The notes under the pieces were generated by a model. The model did not search any database, was not told where the DNA came from, and saw only the letters and a program-made list of their open reading frames with translations. The translations under genes and the position numbers were made by a program. Shown here piece after piece: positions 1 through 8,562 of a stretch of DNA of 64,000 nt. How positions within the stretch are numbered: position 1 is the first letter of the stretch; each line of letters begins with the position of its first letter. This stretch comes from Deinococcus multiflagellatus. GTDB lineage: Bacteria > Deinococcota > Deinococci > Deinococcales > Deinococcaceae. The stretch is taken from NCBI RefSeq assembly GCF_020166415.1, contig NZ_JAIQXV010000015.1:61127-125126 (forward strand), in the 5' to 3' direction.

Positions 1-83
1 GGCGCGGCCGTGCCCAGAGCGGCCCCCGCCGCGCCCAGGGCGGCCCACAGCCCCAGCGCCGCGCTCCAGTGCCTTGTGGTCAT
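1..83 (-). CDS. N-terminal fragment of a membrane or exported protein
   Basis: An ATG on the minus strand at 81-83 opens a frame that runs off the left edge after 27 complete codons. The peptide starts with a short basic segment (TTRHW) followed by an uninterrupted Ala/Leu/Gly-rich hydrophobic stretch, which looks like a signal peptide or first transmembrane helix. It is divergent from surE, with 64 bases between the two starts. The product cannot be named from this fragment. Confidence 0.5.
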   Translation of the reverse strand, partial: MTTRHWSAALGLWAALGAAGAALGTAA

Positions 84-147
84 GCCCCACGATACGCCGC
101 GGGGCGCTGGGCATGGGCCGCAGGGGCACCATGCTCTAGGCTGCGGC

Positions 148-939
148 ATGGACGAACTGCGCCGCACCTCTGACCGCAGGGCCGTGTTGGTGGCCAACGA
201 CGACGGCATTTTCAGCCCCGGCATCAAGGCGCTGGGCCTGGCCATGGGCACCTTTGCAAACGTGATCGTCAGCGCGCCAGACGTGGAGCAGAGTGCGGTG
301 GGACACGGGATTACCATCCGGCGTCCGCTGCGCTTTAAGCACACAGCCGCCGCTGGCTTCGGCGAGATTCCGGCTTACCGCGTGGACGGCACCCCGGCCG
401 ACTGCGTGGTGCTGGGCACCCACCTCACCGGGCGGCCGGATCTGGTGGTCAGCGGCATCAACCTGGGCCTGAACCTGGGGGACGACCTGACCCATTCGGG
501 CACGGTGGCGGCGGCCATTGAGGGCATGACCCTGGGCCTGCCCGCCATCGCCTTTAGCCAGCAGGCCACCCCGGGCGGCGAGTACGATTTCCAGGCCAGC
601 GCCGCGTATGCCGCGCGGCTGGCCCAGGCGGTGCTGGCGCGCGGCCTGCCGCCCCGCACGCTGCTGAACGTGAATTTTCCGCACGGCATCCCGCGCGGCG
701 TGCGGGTGACCCGGGTGGGCGAGCACCGCTGGGAAGACACCATCGTGACCCGCGAGGACCCCGAAGGCCGCGACTACCACTGGGTGGCGGGCACCAGCCG
801 CGCCGCTGACGCCCACGACGAAACCACCGATTACGGCGCCATTCAGGCGGGGTACATCAGCGTGTCGCCCGTGCGCATTGACCTGACCGCCCGCGACCTG
901 CTGGCCGAGGTGGAAGGGTACCTGCCTGGGCTGGGGTGA
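148..939 (+). CDS. surE: 5'/3'-nucleotidase SurE
   Basis: A 263-residue SurE-family phosphatase, which dephosphorylates nucleoside monophosphates using a divalent metal. The N-terminal metal-binding NDDG is at residues 17-20, followed by the conserved family features SAVGHGIT, the GTPADCV segment, the SGIN(L)G motif and the HSGTVAAA motif, all in order. An upstream in-frame extension exists, but the ATG at 148 is preferred because a TAGGCT -10-like hexamer (137-142) sits five bases before it, the leaderless arrangement seen many times in this window, and because the family begins at this point. Length fits SurE proteins. Confidence 0.93.
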   Translation: MDELRRTSDRRAVLVANDDGIFSPGIKALGLAMGTFANVIVSAPDVEQSAVGHGITIRRPLRFKHTAAAGFGEIPAYRVDGTPADCVVLGTHLTGRPDLVVSGINLGLNLGDDLTHSGTVAAAIEGMTLGLPAIAFSQQATPGGEYDFQASAAYAARLAQAVLARGLPPRTLLNVNFPHGIPRGVRVTRVGEHRWEDTIVTREDPEGRDYHWVAGTSRAADAHDETTDYGAIQAGYISVSPVRIDLTARDLLAEVEGYLPGLG

Positions 940-1260
940 GGTGGTCAAGGTGAGAGAAAGCGGGTGGGTGGGGTTGGGGGGCGGGGCGCGTGCAGAACAC
1001 GCTGGATTTCTCCCCTTGCGTTCAACGCTGACTCTGGAAGCCGGGGCTTCACCCATCAGACAGCTGTGGGTCAACGGACCGCCGATAAAACCAGACGGGA
1101 AGGAAGCGCCCTCGGCCTTGTGGGGGTGCTTCCCCGATGCCGGGCGCGGCAAGGGCGTACCTGAACGGACACGCGGGCTCCCCTGAAAATGTTCCAAAGA
1201 GCATCCCTGTTTCTGAAGCGCTGGTCTGGAGCCCCCCAACGACCGCTACCATGGGGCCCA
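940..1260. other. Intergenic stretch with a G-run cluster
   Basis: No convincing gene. Just after surE, positions 962-986 hold five G-tracts of 3-6 bases separated by 1-2 bases, a sequence that could form a G-quadruplex on the plus strand. The right end holds the TACCAT -10-like hexamer (1247-1252) for the lipoprotein gene at 1261. Confidence 0.5.
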
Positions 1261-1731
1261 ATGCGCCGGTTTGCCCTTGCTCTCTCGCTGCTCTGCACCG
1301 CCGGCCTCCTGGCCTCCTGCAATCAGGAATCTTGCCAGAACCTCCCCGCCTGCCTTGTGCCGACGACCAACGAAAGCCAGCCGAATGGCGGCCTGCCGGG
1401 GGCACAGCCCTTGACCCTCTTACCAGGCGAGAGCCGCACGGTGACGGTGAACATCAACCGCAATGGCGTTCCGCAGGCCGAGCCGCTGCAACTGCTCTAC
1501 ACCGGCACAGACGCCGCAGCGCCCGATGTCGTGGGTCGCTCGCCCGACGGCAGCATCACGGTGACCGGCAGCCGCGAGCCGTTTACCGGCGACACCGTCC
1601 AGGTGACCGTGCTCGCCTCCGCCAAGGCCCAAGCGAGTGGGACGCTCAAGACCGTTTACGTCGGGGTCAAGAAGGTCAACTCGTCTCCCAGTTCCTTTGG
1701 GCTGATCAACATCAGCGTCCTGGTCAAGTAG
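1261..1731 (+). CDS. Small lipoprotein of unknown function
   Basis: A 156-residue predicted lipoprotein. The start at 1261 gives a textbook type II signal: MRRF, a hydrophobic core and the lipobox L-A-S-C with Cys20 as the acylated residue. A longer upstream start exists but would bury the signal peptide. TACCAT at 1247-1252 lies eight bases upstream, suggesting a leaderless message. The mature part is rich in Thr/Val/Gly and reads like a beta-sandwich (alternating hydrophobics, for example TVNINRNG and VQVTVLAS), similar in feel to Ig-like or DUF-type adhesion domains, but no family is recognised. It is convergent with the exported phosphatase-fold gene downstream. Confidence 0.75.
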   Translation: MRRFALALSLLCTAGLLASCNQESCQNLPACLVPTTNESQPNGGLPGAQPLTLLPGESRTVTVNINRNGVPQAEPLQLLYTGTDAAAPDVVGRSPDGSITVTGSREPFTGDTVQVTVLASAKAQASGTLKTVYVGVKKVNSSPSSFGLINISVLVK

Positions 1732-1751
1732 TTCCAGCAGGTCAAAGAGAA

Positions 1752-1777
1752 GGGCCCAGAGGGAGAGCCCTGGGCCC
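1752..1777. terminator. Hairpin between convergent genes
   Basis: A perfect 8-bp stem (GGGCCCAG / CTGGGCCC) with a 10-base loop lies between the stop of the small lipoprotein gene and the stop of the opposing gene. There is only a weak T-run, so it may act as a bidirectional or Rho-assisted terminator. Confidence 0.6.
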
Positions 1778-1792
1778 GCTCTCCGCCCTTTC

Positions 1793-3412
1793 TTAGAAGG
1801 CCTGGGCACCCACGCTGCAGTCTGTCCAGGTGTGGTCGGTGCCGTCAAAGTTGGGGCCGCGGGTGCACGAGCCGGTAAAGCTGTTGCTGAGCACGTGGTC
1901 CAGTGCCAGTGCGTCGTGCACATAGAAGGCCGTGTCCTGCGTGGGATCATCCACAGACGAGGCGAGCGTGGGGGTGGCCGAGGTCCAGGGGCCCGCGAAG
2001 GTCTCGCGGTAGGCCTGACCGCCCACGGTGCTGTCGTTGGTGGGTTCGGTGTTCCAGTCGCCAGCAAGGAGAGTGAAGGGCTTGCCCGCCGTGTAGGTGT
2101 TGGTCTCTAATTCGCTGAGCTGGCGCTGGCGGCATTCCTTGTCCACCGTGCCGCTCAGGTGGGCATTGATCAGGGTCAAGGCGTTGCCACCGGACAGCCG
2201 GGTCACGTTCGCCACCTGATACCCCGTGTCCCGCCCCTTGTAATTGCGGGTAGAGTCCACCGCCTCACAGTTGGGGTGCACCCCCACGTTCTCCGGCTGG
2301 GTGGGCGACAGGGCGCTGAACTTCAGCACATTCACGTTCACCGCGACGCATTCATAGCCGTTGACCACCAGGCCCGTTGCGGGAATGACTTCCTTGGCCG
2401 TGCAGCGGTAGTTGTAGCGCGAGCCACTCGGCCCCAGGATGAGTTCCAGGGCATTGACCTGCCGCGCGTTGCTGGCGCACAGGCGCTGGTTCATGTAGGT
2501 GCCGTACCACGACTCGCTGGTGTACCGGCAGTCCCCGTGCCACACCTCCTGAAAGAACAGAATGTCCGGTTTGCGCGCTTGCTCGAAGCCCAGGATCTGG
2601 TCGCTGATCCGGCGCAGGGTACTCGTGTAACACAGCTTGAAGTTGTAGTTTGCTCCGCCTGTCGAGGTGCTGCAGGACTGCGCGACGTTCCCCAGGTTCC
2701 AGGAAATGACCCGCAGGGACTGGCCCTGAGCGCTGAGGTGCTGCGTCCCTAGGTCCTTCCTGGCGATCTGTTTGCCGGCGAACGAGCAGTAACCGGCGCT
2801 GGTGCTCCCGCCTTCCTTGAGACAGGCCGCGTCGTACGCACCCTGCGGAGCCATGTAAGCGAAGTAGGTGAGATCCACGGGGCCACCGCGCTCCTCGTTG
2901 ATACGGTCGCCGAAGTCTTCGATGCTCAGCGCCGCACCGTTCTTGAAGCTGCCCACCAGAATGACGTGCCCATCCGTGTTGTCGCGCAGGAATACTTCCG
3001 TGATGCGGTTGCCGGCCACCTGCGCGCTGACCGTGGCCTCCGTTTTCAGCAGGAGGCTGGCCGGGGCCTGAAGCGGCTCAGCGTCGGTCTTGACCCGCCA
3101 GGCCCCAACGAACGTCTTGCCAGGAACCTCGCCCATGATGAAGCTGCTGTTGACGCTGGCGACGGGCGGAATGCTGAGGTCGGTGGAACTCTGCCGCTCC
3201 ACACGGAAGGCAGCGGGGTTTGGCAGCGCCCTGGGCGCCACCTTGATCTCGGCAACGCTGGAGCGCAGTGTTTGCCCCCCCAGGACGCCGGTTGCGGTCA
3301 AACTTGTGGACGTGGTGTGGACTGTGGCTTCAACCGGGGGAAGGGCTGGCTGGCTGCAGGCGGCCAGGGTGGCGGCAAGGCCCACCAGCACAGCAGAAAG
3401 GCGCTTGGTCAT
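1793..3412 (-). CDS. Secreted lipoprotein with endonuclease/exonuclease/phosphatase domain
   Basis: A 539-residue predicted lipoprotein (lipobox L-A-A-C, Cys19). Residues 20-225 form a Deinococcus-type N-terminal region of unknown fold. From about residue 232 an EEP (DNase I-like) domain is visible: ISWNLGN (236-242), DILFFQEVW (283-291) with the metal-binding Glu, INAHLSG (415-421), AGDWN (450-454), LDHV (near 504) and a C-terminal DGTDH (523-527), matching the Asn/Glu/Asp/His catalytic set of the family. It should be an extracellular or periplasmic metal-dependent nuclease or phosphoesterase; substrate cannot be told. Six or more cysteines in the catalytic half suggest disulphides. An AAGGAGA ribosome-binding site precedes the ATG. 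Confidence 0.85.
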   Translation of the reverse strand: MTKRLSAVLVGLAATLAACSQPALPPVEATVHTTSTSLTATGVLGGQTLRSSVAEIKVAPRALPNPAAFRVERQSSTDLSIPPVASVNSSFIMGEVPGKTFVGAWRVKTDAEPLQAPASLLLKTEATVSAQVAGNRITEVFLRDNTDGHVILVGSFKNGAALSIEDFGDRINEERGGPVDLTYFAYMAPQGAYDAACLKEGGSTSAGYCSFAGKQIARKDLGTQHLSAQGQSLRVISWNLGNVAQSCSTSTGGANYNFKLCYTSTLRRISDQILGFEQARKPDILFFQEVWHGDCRYTSESWYGTYMNQRLCASNARQVNALELILGPSGSRYNYRCTAKEVIPATGLVVNGYECVAVNVNVLKFSALSPTQPENVGVHPNCEAVDSTRNYKGRDTGYQVANVTRLSGGNALTLINAHLSGTVDKECRQRQLSELETNTYTAGKPFTLLAGDWNTEPTNDSTVGGQAYRETFAGPWTSATPTLASSVDDPTQDTAFYVHDALALDHVLSNSFTGSCTRGPNFDGTDHTWTDCSVGAQAF

Positions 3413-3736
3413 AACGTGTGGGTCTCCTTAAGGGGGAATGCCTTTAACAGGACCCATGATGCCTGACCCTCCCTTCTGCCTGGGACACAAATGAGCGCCG
3501 AGAAGGTCGCACTTTGGAAAGGCAGACTGAGGGGCCATGCGCACGTTCTTTGCGGGTGTAAAACAGATGGATCACAACTCTGGTGGGGCCTATTGGGTCT
3601 GGACATGATGGAACGCCAGGCGCACCACCACTGAGGCGGCCAAGCAAGCGGCGCGAAGGGGGTTCGAGCCGTGCCTGTCAGAAAGGGGCGCAGGGGGCAA
3701 CGTTTCCGCCCCCTGCGCCCCTCTGGACCTCCCGGC
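3413..3736. other. Intergenic region, no gene seen
   Basis: Short frames on both strands have no family features and poor codon bias. The left part holds the promoter region of the EEP lipoprotein gene; the right part holds the strong terminator described separately. Confidence 0.5.
3681..3721 (-). terminator. Strong intrinsic terminator after the DUF1989 gene
   Basis: A perfect 14-bp stem (3685-3698 with 3708-3721) and a 9-base loop, followed on the minus strand by TTTCTG, 15 bases past the DUF1989 stop codon. Confidence 0.8.
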
Positions 3737-4348
3737 TCAGCCTTCGCTTGCTGCACGAATGATCTGGTAGTCAATCGGCTTGAAAGTGCCGTTGTTGCTG
3801 CCCTCGGCGGAGCAGGCGGTCAGGCCCACCACAAGGTCCATCTCGGCGCGCAGTTCCAGGCGCTGCCCGGCGCGCGACAGGGGCGGGGCGATCACCACGC
3901 GCCCGCGCTCGTCCACCCGCACGTTCATGAAGATGTTCAGGGTGGTGGGAATCTGATCCGGGGCGATGCCGTAGGGCGCGAAGGCCGAGACCAGGTTGGA
4001 AAAGCAGCTGGGGTGGCCCTCGGCGGTGCCGGGCGGGTACAGCAGTTCAAAGGTTTCGGTGGAGCAGGGGGTCAGGAGAAAGTCGTGCTGGCCCACATCG
4101 TCGCGCAGCAGGGTGAACATGGGGCGGCTGCGGTTGCTGTACAGCACATGCCCGGTGGTGAGGTAAATCGTCTCGTTGTAATCGAAGGTGCGCCCCGACG
4201 ACAGCCATTCCTCGCGGTTGTCAGTGGCAAAGGCCATCAGGTCGGCCACCTGCTCGCCCTGCGGGTCAATCACCACCAGCACGTCGCCGCGCCGCAGCTG
4301 AAAGCCGGTCCCGCTCTGGGGAGGAATACGGTGGGTGGAAAGGGTCAT
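3737..4348 (-). CDS. DUF1989 / urea carboxylase-associated family protein
   Basis: A 203-residue protein of the DUF1989 (UAAP) family. Recognisable features are the N-terminal RRGDVLVVIDPQGEQVADL segment, the DYNETIYLTTGHVLYSN segment, a Cys-containing ...LTPCSTETFELLY... stretch, CFSNL, NIFMNV and a C-terminal VVGLTACSAE...CN-type motif. Some relatives are the two subunits of carboxyguanidine deiminase, so a role in guanidine or urea-type nitrogen chemistry is a reasonable inference, not shown here. It lies 63 bases downstream of the GntA-like gene in the same direction, and also has its own TAGGGT hexamer six bases before the ATG, so it may be transcribed both with and without that gene. 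Confidence 0.85.
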   Translation of the reverse strand: MTLSTHRIPPQSGTGFQLRRGDVLVVIDPQGEQVADLMAFATDNREEWLSSGRTFDYNETIYLTTGHVLYSNRSRPMFTLLRDDVGQHDFLLTPCSTETFELLYPPGTAEGHPSCFSNLVSAFAPYGIAPDQIPTTLNIFMNVRVDERGRVVIAPPLSRAGQRLELRAEMDLVVGLTACSAEGSNNGTFKPIDYQIIRAASEG

Positions 4349-4411
4349 GGCTGCACCCTAGCGGCGGGGCCGCCGCGCACACTGTAGGCAATCTTGTGGG
4401 TCATGGGCGCC

Positions 4412-5215
4412 TCAGCTGTGCCCAAAGGGGCAGCGGCCCTTGGGGGCCTGGGGCTCGTGGGGAAACGGCGCCGCCCAGTCGGCCTCGACCGCGCGGCCGG
4501 AATACTGGCGGGCTTCGGTCACCTCGCCGTGGTTGGCGAGGTTGGGGTTCAGGTTGCCCTGCAGCTTCAGTTCCCGGGCGCGGATGGTCTGCTGCATGCG
4601 GGGAAAGCGCCCCGAATCGCGCAGCGCCTGAAACTGGCGGTGGGCATTGAACACCAGCGCCGGAAAGGGCAGCGTGCGCGCCAGACGGCTGCTGCGCGGG
4701 TGCAGGCCAATGATGAAAAAGGCCCGGCCCCCGAACGAGAAACCGAAGCGCGGGTCCTGAGGATCGGCGCTGACCTCCGGGCTGTAGGGCGCGGTGTCCA
4801 GGCGGTGCAGGGCGCGCAGCAGGGCCCACAGCTGGGCTTCGAATGCCTCTTCAGAGGCGGGGGCCTCGCCGCCAAACGTGGCGATCAGGCTGGTGAAGTC
4901 TGAATCCATGCGGTCTTGGTCAAGCACAAAGCGGGCCAGATCCTGGGCCAGGGCCTGAACACTGGCCTCGTCGCTCAGGGCGCCGTAGCAGCCCAGGGCG
5001 TAGCAACTGGTGTTCAGCGAGGCGCGCGCCGCCACGCAGGAAAAGGTGGGGGCCAGGATGGCCTCGCGCAGCGCCCCATGCCGGGCCTGCACCTCGGCGG
5101 TGACGGGGCCGCCCGTGGCCTGTGGCTCACCACTGCAGATGAGGTGGTAACTGCTGGCGGAAGACGGGGCAATCGTGGGCAAGCGCGCCGGGCGCTGGGA
5201 AATGTACTGGGTCAT
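4412..5215 (-). CDS. YqcI/YcgG family haem-dependent N-hydroxylase (GntA/DcsA-like)
   Basis: A 267-residue member of the YqcI/YcgG family. Diagnostic C-terminal features are visible: MQQTIRARELKLQGN, the NPNLANHGE segment, EARQYSGRAV and a terminal CPF(G)H. Characterised relatives (GntA in guanitoxin biosynthesis, DcsA in D-cycloserine biosynthesis) are haem proteins that N-hydroxylate arginine-type guanidino groups. The ATG at 5215 is chosen over an upstream in-frame codon because an AGGAGG site sits directly before it. The partner DUF1989 gene follows. No other guanitoxin or cycloserine genes are in the window, so substrate and product are unknown. Confidence 0.82.
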   Translation of the reverse strand: MTQYISQRPARLPTIAPSSASSYHLICSGEPQATGGPVTAEVQARHGALREAILAPTFSCVAARASLNTSCYALGCYGALSDEASVQALAQDLARFVLDQDRMDSDFTSLIATFGGEAPASEEAFEAQLWALLRALHRLDTAPYSPEVSADPQDPRFGFSFGGRAFFIIGLHPRSSRLARTLPFPALVFNAHRQFQALRDSGRFPRMQQTIRARELKLQGNLNPNLANHGEVTEARQYSGRAVEADWAAPFPHEPQAPKGRCPFGHS

Positions 5216-5419
5216 GGGGTGGCCTCCTGGGGTGGGCACGGGGCACGCGGGGCGCGCCGGTCAGGAGGTCACCCTAGAAAAGAGCGCCCCAGCTCATCAG
5301 GAAGAAATCCCGGAATCTCTCCTGGATCTAAATGCCCGGTCAACCCTGCCTCAAGCGCCGCTGTGGGAAACAGGCAGCGCCACTGAGGAAGCTGAGAAGT
5401 TGGAGAAGATGCAGGCGCG

Positions 5420-6290
5420 GCCTAGGGTCTGTGCCACTGAACTCATTGGGAAGGCGTAGCGTCAGGGTTTGTCCTGCCGAACTGACCTCACTGAGCTCCA
5501 ATGGAACGCCCTCCAGCCTCACCTGCCCGCCAATCCGAGGCGCGGCCACCCCTACGCTGATCATCGTCGGGTCCTCAATGGCATTCTCTGGCGCATCAAA
5601 GTCGGTACGCCATGGCATGACATCCCCGAGCGGTACGGCCCATGGCGCACCTGCCACGACCGCCTTGCTCGCTGGGAACGCGACGGTACTTGGTTACACC
5701 TCCTCCAGACCCTGCAAGCTCTCGCCGATCAAGCAGGCAAGATCGACTGGGACGGTGCGGTGTTGGATAGCACCCACATCCGTGCCCACCGCAGCGCTAC
5801 AGGCGCAAGGACATGCGTGGCCATGAACGACGCTCGACCCAAGGTGAAGAGCGAATGGCTGGGTCACACCTGAGGTGGCCGCACCACCAAGCTCCACCTC
5901 TGCGCAGACGGACATGATCGACCACTGGCTGTCGTCCTCAGCCAAGGACAGTGCGCGGACGGCACGTATCTGCTCCCCGTGCTCGACGCGATCCGCGTTC
6001 CACGCCGTGGTATCGGACGTCCCCGCAAGCACGTCCCAGTCCTACGAGTGGATCGTACGTACGGTGCACGGAGGACGCACGGTTCCATCGTCTGAAACGC
6101 GGCGCGAAAGGAGACCGCCCGCCCATGTTCAACCGCGCGAAGTACGCTGGCCGCAACGTCTTAGAGCGACTTGCGGACCGCCTCAAGGACTTCCGCGCGA
6201 TCGCAACGCGATACGAGAAGCGGGGGCGCAACTTTCTCGCCGTGGTGCTCGTGGCGTGCGTGCTGTTGTGGCTACCTGGAGTGTGAACCG
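5420..6290 (+). mobile_element. Remnant of an IS5-family insertion sequence
   Basis: Extent is approximate: it covers the broken transposase plus short flanks. Clear terminal inverted repeats and target duplication could not be found by eye, consistent with decay. Its right end overlaps the 3' end of the DUF3349 gene on the opposite strand. Confidence 0.65.
5469..6286 (+). pseudogene. Broken IS5-family transposase
   Basis: The first 134 codons read as the N-terminal half of an IS5-type DDE transposase ([18 protein letters not shown], and [11 protein letters not shown] with the first catalytic Asp). The frame is interrupted by TGA at 5871-5873, where relatives have Arg, and then resumes ([18 protein letters not shown]). 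A second lesion between about 6060 and 6100 shifts the frame and seems to remove roughly 15-20 codons; the tail ([13 protein letters not shown]...[12 protein letters not shown]), holding the catalytic Glu, is in another frame. All three DDE acidic residues still exist in the DNA, but no single reading frame joins them, so the copy is dead. Confidence 0.88.
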
Positions 6291-6589
6291 TCGGCGTCCA
6301 GGGCGTCAGGGAATCCGCAAGCGTTCAAGTGCCGTCGGACAGGTTCAAGGTCCAATTCAGCAGGTGGGGTGGCCTGGACGCGGTACACGTCATTGAGTAC
6401 GTAAGCGTGGTCGCGCCCGGTGAGGTGAGCGATGAGTCGGGCGAGCTGCCGATCAGAGAATTCAGGAGCGAGCACAGCGAGAAGTGCATGGTACTGCTGT
6501 TCAGGAATCCCATCTGGAAAGACGTGTCGCAGCCACTGAGCGCTGTTATGGAGTTCATCTGGGAGGGCATCCGTGCTGGAGTCCGTCAC
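6272..6589 (-). CDS. DUF3349-like small protein, 3' end inside IS remnant
   Basis: A 105-residue frame from a GTG at 6589. The layout ([36 protein letters not shown], ...[27 protein letters not shown]) matches the small helical DUF3349 family known mainly from actinobacteria. The last ten codons and the stop fall in the same DNA as the end of the IS remnant, so the C-terminal tail was probably supplied or trimmed by the insertion. No clear ribosome-binding site is seen. Function unknown. Confidence 0.65.
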   Translation of the reverse strand: MTDSSTDALPDELHNSAQWLRHVFPDGIPEQQYHALLAVLAPEFSDRQLARLIAHLTGRDHAYVLNDVYRVQATPPAELDLEPVRRHLNACGFPDALDADGSHSR

Positions 6590-6628
6590 GAACGAAGCGT
6601 ACCAGGGAGAATCTCAGCCGCACAGACT

Positions 6629-7276
6629 CTAGGGCAGGCCCCGGCGGCAGCGGTCACTCAGGATGTCCGCCGGGGCGCGGGCCAGCCCCAGGGCCGGGAT
6701 GCCCAGGCGCTCGCGGTCGCGGTCCGTGGTGCCGGCCGCCACGGGGGCCAGCTGAATGTCGCAGGGGGCCACCTCCACAAACTGCGTGCCGTAGCGCTGG
6801 GGCCGGCCCAGGCTTATCTGCCAGCGGTCGAAGGTGGCGCCGTACAGCCAGCCCGCTTCCCGGATGCCGCCCTGGGCCAGGGCCTGCGCGGCCAGCCAGT
6901 GTGCCAGCTGGTAGTGCGCGGGGCAGTCACCGTGCTGAAACACGAGCGCCGCTGAAAAGGCGTCCCGGGCACTGCTCAGGCGGCCAGAACGCAGCAGGGC
7001 CAGCGTCTGCACCCGCCGGGCCTCGTCCTGGGCGGCCACGGCCTTCCAGTCCATCTGCGCCGGGTTGCCCGTCCGCGCTGCCTGATCGGCCTGCACGATC
7101 TGCGCCAGTTGCGCCGAGGCCGCCGGGTCCGGGGTCAGGCCAAAGACCACGCGGCCAATGGTCGGGCGACACCCCGCGTCATTCAGCGTGAGCACGGTGG
7201 GGGCTCGCTGCCCCCCACCCGCCTGGGCCACGCCCACCAGCAGACCAGCGCACAGCAGCAGGCTCAGGGGCCTCAT
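6629..7276 (-). CDS. Exported DUF6624-like protein
   Basis: A 215-residue protein with a clear signal peptide (MRPLSLLLCAGLLVGVAQA). The mature part contains the PQRYGTQF segment and a late LGIPALGLARAP stretch that resemble the DUF6624 family; the assignment is tentative. Four cysteines in the mature part may form disulphides. The start overlaps the stop of the preceding gene by four bases (ATGA), so it is translationally coupled as the third gene of the PadR operon. Confidence 0.7.
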   Translation of the reverse strand: MRPLSLLLCAGLLVGVAQAGGGQRAPTVLTLNDAGCRPTIGRVVFGLTPDPAASAQLAQIVQADQAARTGNPAQMDWKAVAAQDEARRVQTLALLRSGRLSSARDAFSAALVFQHGDCPAHYQLAHWLAAQALAQGGIREAGWLYGATFDRWQISLGRPQRYGTQFVEVAPCDIQLAPVAAGTTDRDRERLGIPALGLARAPADILSDRCRRGLP

Positions 7277-8562
7277 GGCGCGGTGTTCACGCGCAGTTGC
7301 GCGGCGGGAACCGGGGTAAAGGTCAGCTCATGCAGGTCTGTGCCGCTCAGGCGGTACACCAGCAGGGCGCGCTGGCCCTGCTGCGTGGCGAACAGCAGTT
7401 CCGGGAGGGTGCTGACCACCCGCTCAAAGCCGATGTCCTGGCCCTGGGCCAGTGGCGCCGGGAGCAGGCCGTGTTCAACCGAACTGACCGCCAGCGAATA
7501 GAGGCGCGGGGAAGCCGCCGACGGCTGCACAAGCCAGGCGTTGCTGAGGGTGGCGTACAGGTTGCCGTCCGGCGCCTGCACCCGCAGGTGGTGGCCGGCG
7601 GGGTCGGGGGTCAGGGTGGCTGGGGTCACGGCCAGAGTGGTGCCCGGTTGGCCGGGCAGGTGAGGGGCCAGCAGGTCGTACATGACCCGCGCGTAGAGGT
7701 CGGTGGCCAGGACCGGGGTCTCGGGGCTGCCCAGCTGCAGCTTGGCCGGGCCAACCGTCAGCACCGGGTTGCGTAGGCCCGTCAGGTGCATGGGGACAGT
7801 GACGCTCTGCTTAAGGGCGTAGACCAGCGCCGCGCCGTTCACGTAGGTTTCCGTCCCCACCTGCTGCGTCTGGTACGAGAGGTCCAGCACCTGCGCGGGC
7901 GATTCGCCCGCAAAGGTCAGGGCCACCTGCCGCTCATCCTGCAACGGAGTTACGGTCACGCCGGCGGCGCGCAGGGCGGCGTACACGTCGCTCAGGCGCA
8001 GCAGGTTGGCAGCGTAGCGGGGTCCCTTGCTCTGGCGGCAGGCGTCGGCCAGGGCCGCTTCGCCACCAGGCCCGGCCAGGGTGCGGCGCAGGTAGGCGGC
8101 GTGTTCTGGCGAGACCCGTCCCAGCACACTGGCCTGCACCTGGGCGCGGCCAGCGGGCGTGGCCTGCAGCCGCTGGGCGGTCGCCGCCGTGGCCCCGGGC
8201 ACCAGTTGCACGTACAGTTCCTCCAGGGTGCAGGCCGGGGCCATGCGGGGGTCAAGGATGGCCTGGACCGTGCCCACCTGCGCAGCGGCTTGCAGGCTCA
8301 GCAGTCCGGCCACGCCCAAGGCCAGGGCGCCGCGCAGGGCGGCGGGCGCGCTGTGCACCCGGCTGAGGTCCCGGGCAATCGCGCCGGGGCGGCCCAGATC
8401 GCGCAGGGCGGCGCGTTCGGCGTCCTGGGAACTCAGGCCGCACAGCTGGTGGCGGTACACCTTGTCTTCAATGGCCCCGCGCAGTTCCAACTGCACTTCG
8501 CGGCGCTTCTGGCCCCACAGCCCACGCGTGGCCTGGCGCAAAAACCGGTCGGTGGCGCTCAT
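7273..8562 (-). CDS. Membrane-anchored protein with permease-prefix-like N-terminus
   Basis: A 429-residue protein. Residues 7-72 are a helical segment (QKRREVQLELRGAIEDKVY ... DAERAALRDLG) of the kind found before permeases and in HAAS/DUF1700-type proteins that are usually paired with PadR regulators. One hydrophobic helix follows (about 73-95), then a long extracytoplasmic region without a recognised domain. Both ends overlap neighbours by four bases (ATGA), giving a PadR - anchor - exported protein operon. Likely an envelope sensor or scaffold; no enzyme motif seen. Confidence 0.7.
   Translation of the reverse strand: MSATDRFLRQATRGLWGQKRREVQLELRGAIEDKVYRHQLCGLSSQDAERAALRDLGRPGAIARDLSRVHSAPAALRGALALGVAGLLSLQAAAQVGTVQAILDPRMAPACTLEELYVQLVPGATAATAQRLQATPAGRAQVQASVLGRVSPEHAAYLRRTLAGPGGEAALADACRQSKGPRYAANLLRLSDVYAALRAAGVTVTPLQDERQVALTFAGESPAQVLDLSYQTQQVGTETYVNGAALVYALKQSVTVPMHLTGLRNPVLTVGPAKLQLGSPETPVLATDLYARVMYDLLAPHLPGQPGTTLAVTPATLTPDPAGHHLRVQAPDGNLYATLSNAWLVQPSAASPRLYSLAVSSVEHGLLPAPLAQGQDIGFERVVSTLPELLFATQQGQRALLVYRLSGTDLHELTFTPVPAAQLRVNTAP

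Noticed and set aside
3600..3736. Short frames between the EEP and DUF1989 genes as a small gene
   Set aside because: The stretch is explained by a 14-bp terminator hairpin and promoter region; no coding signal.
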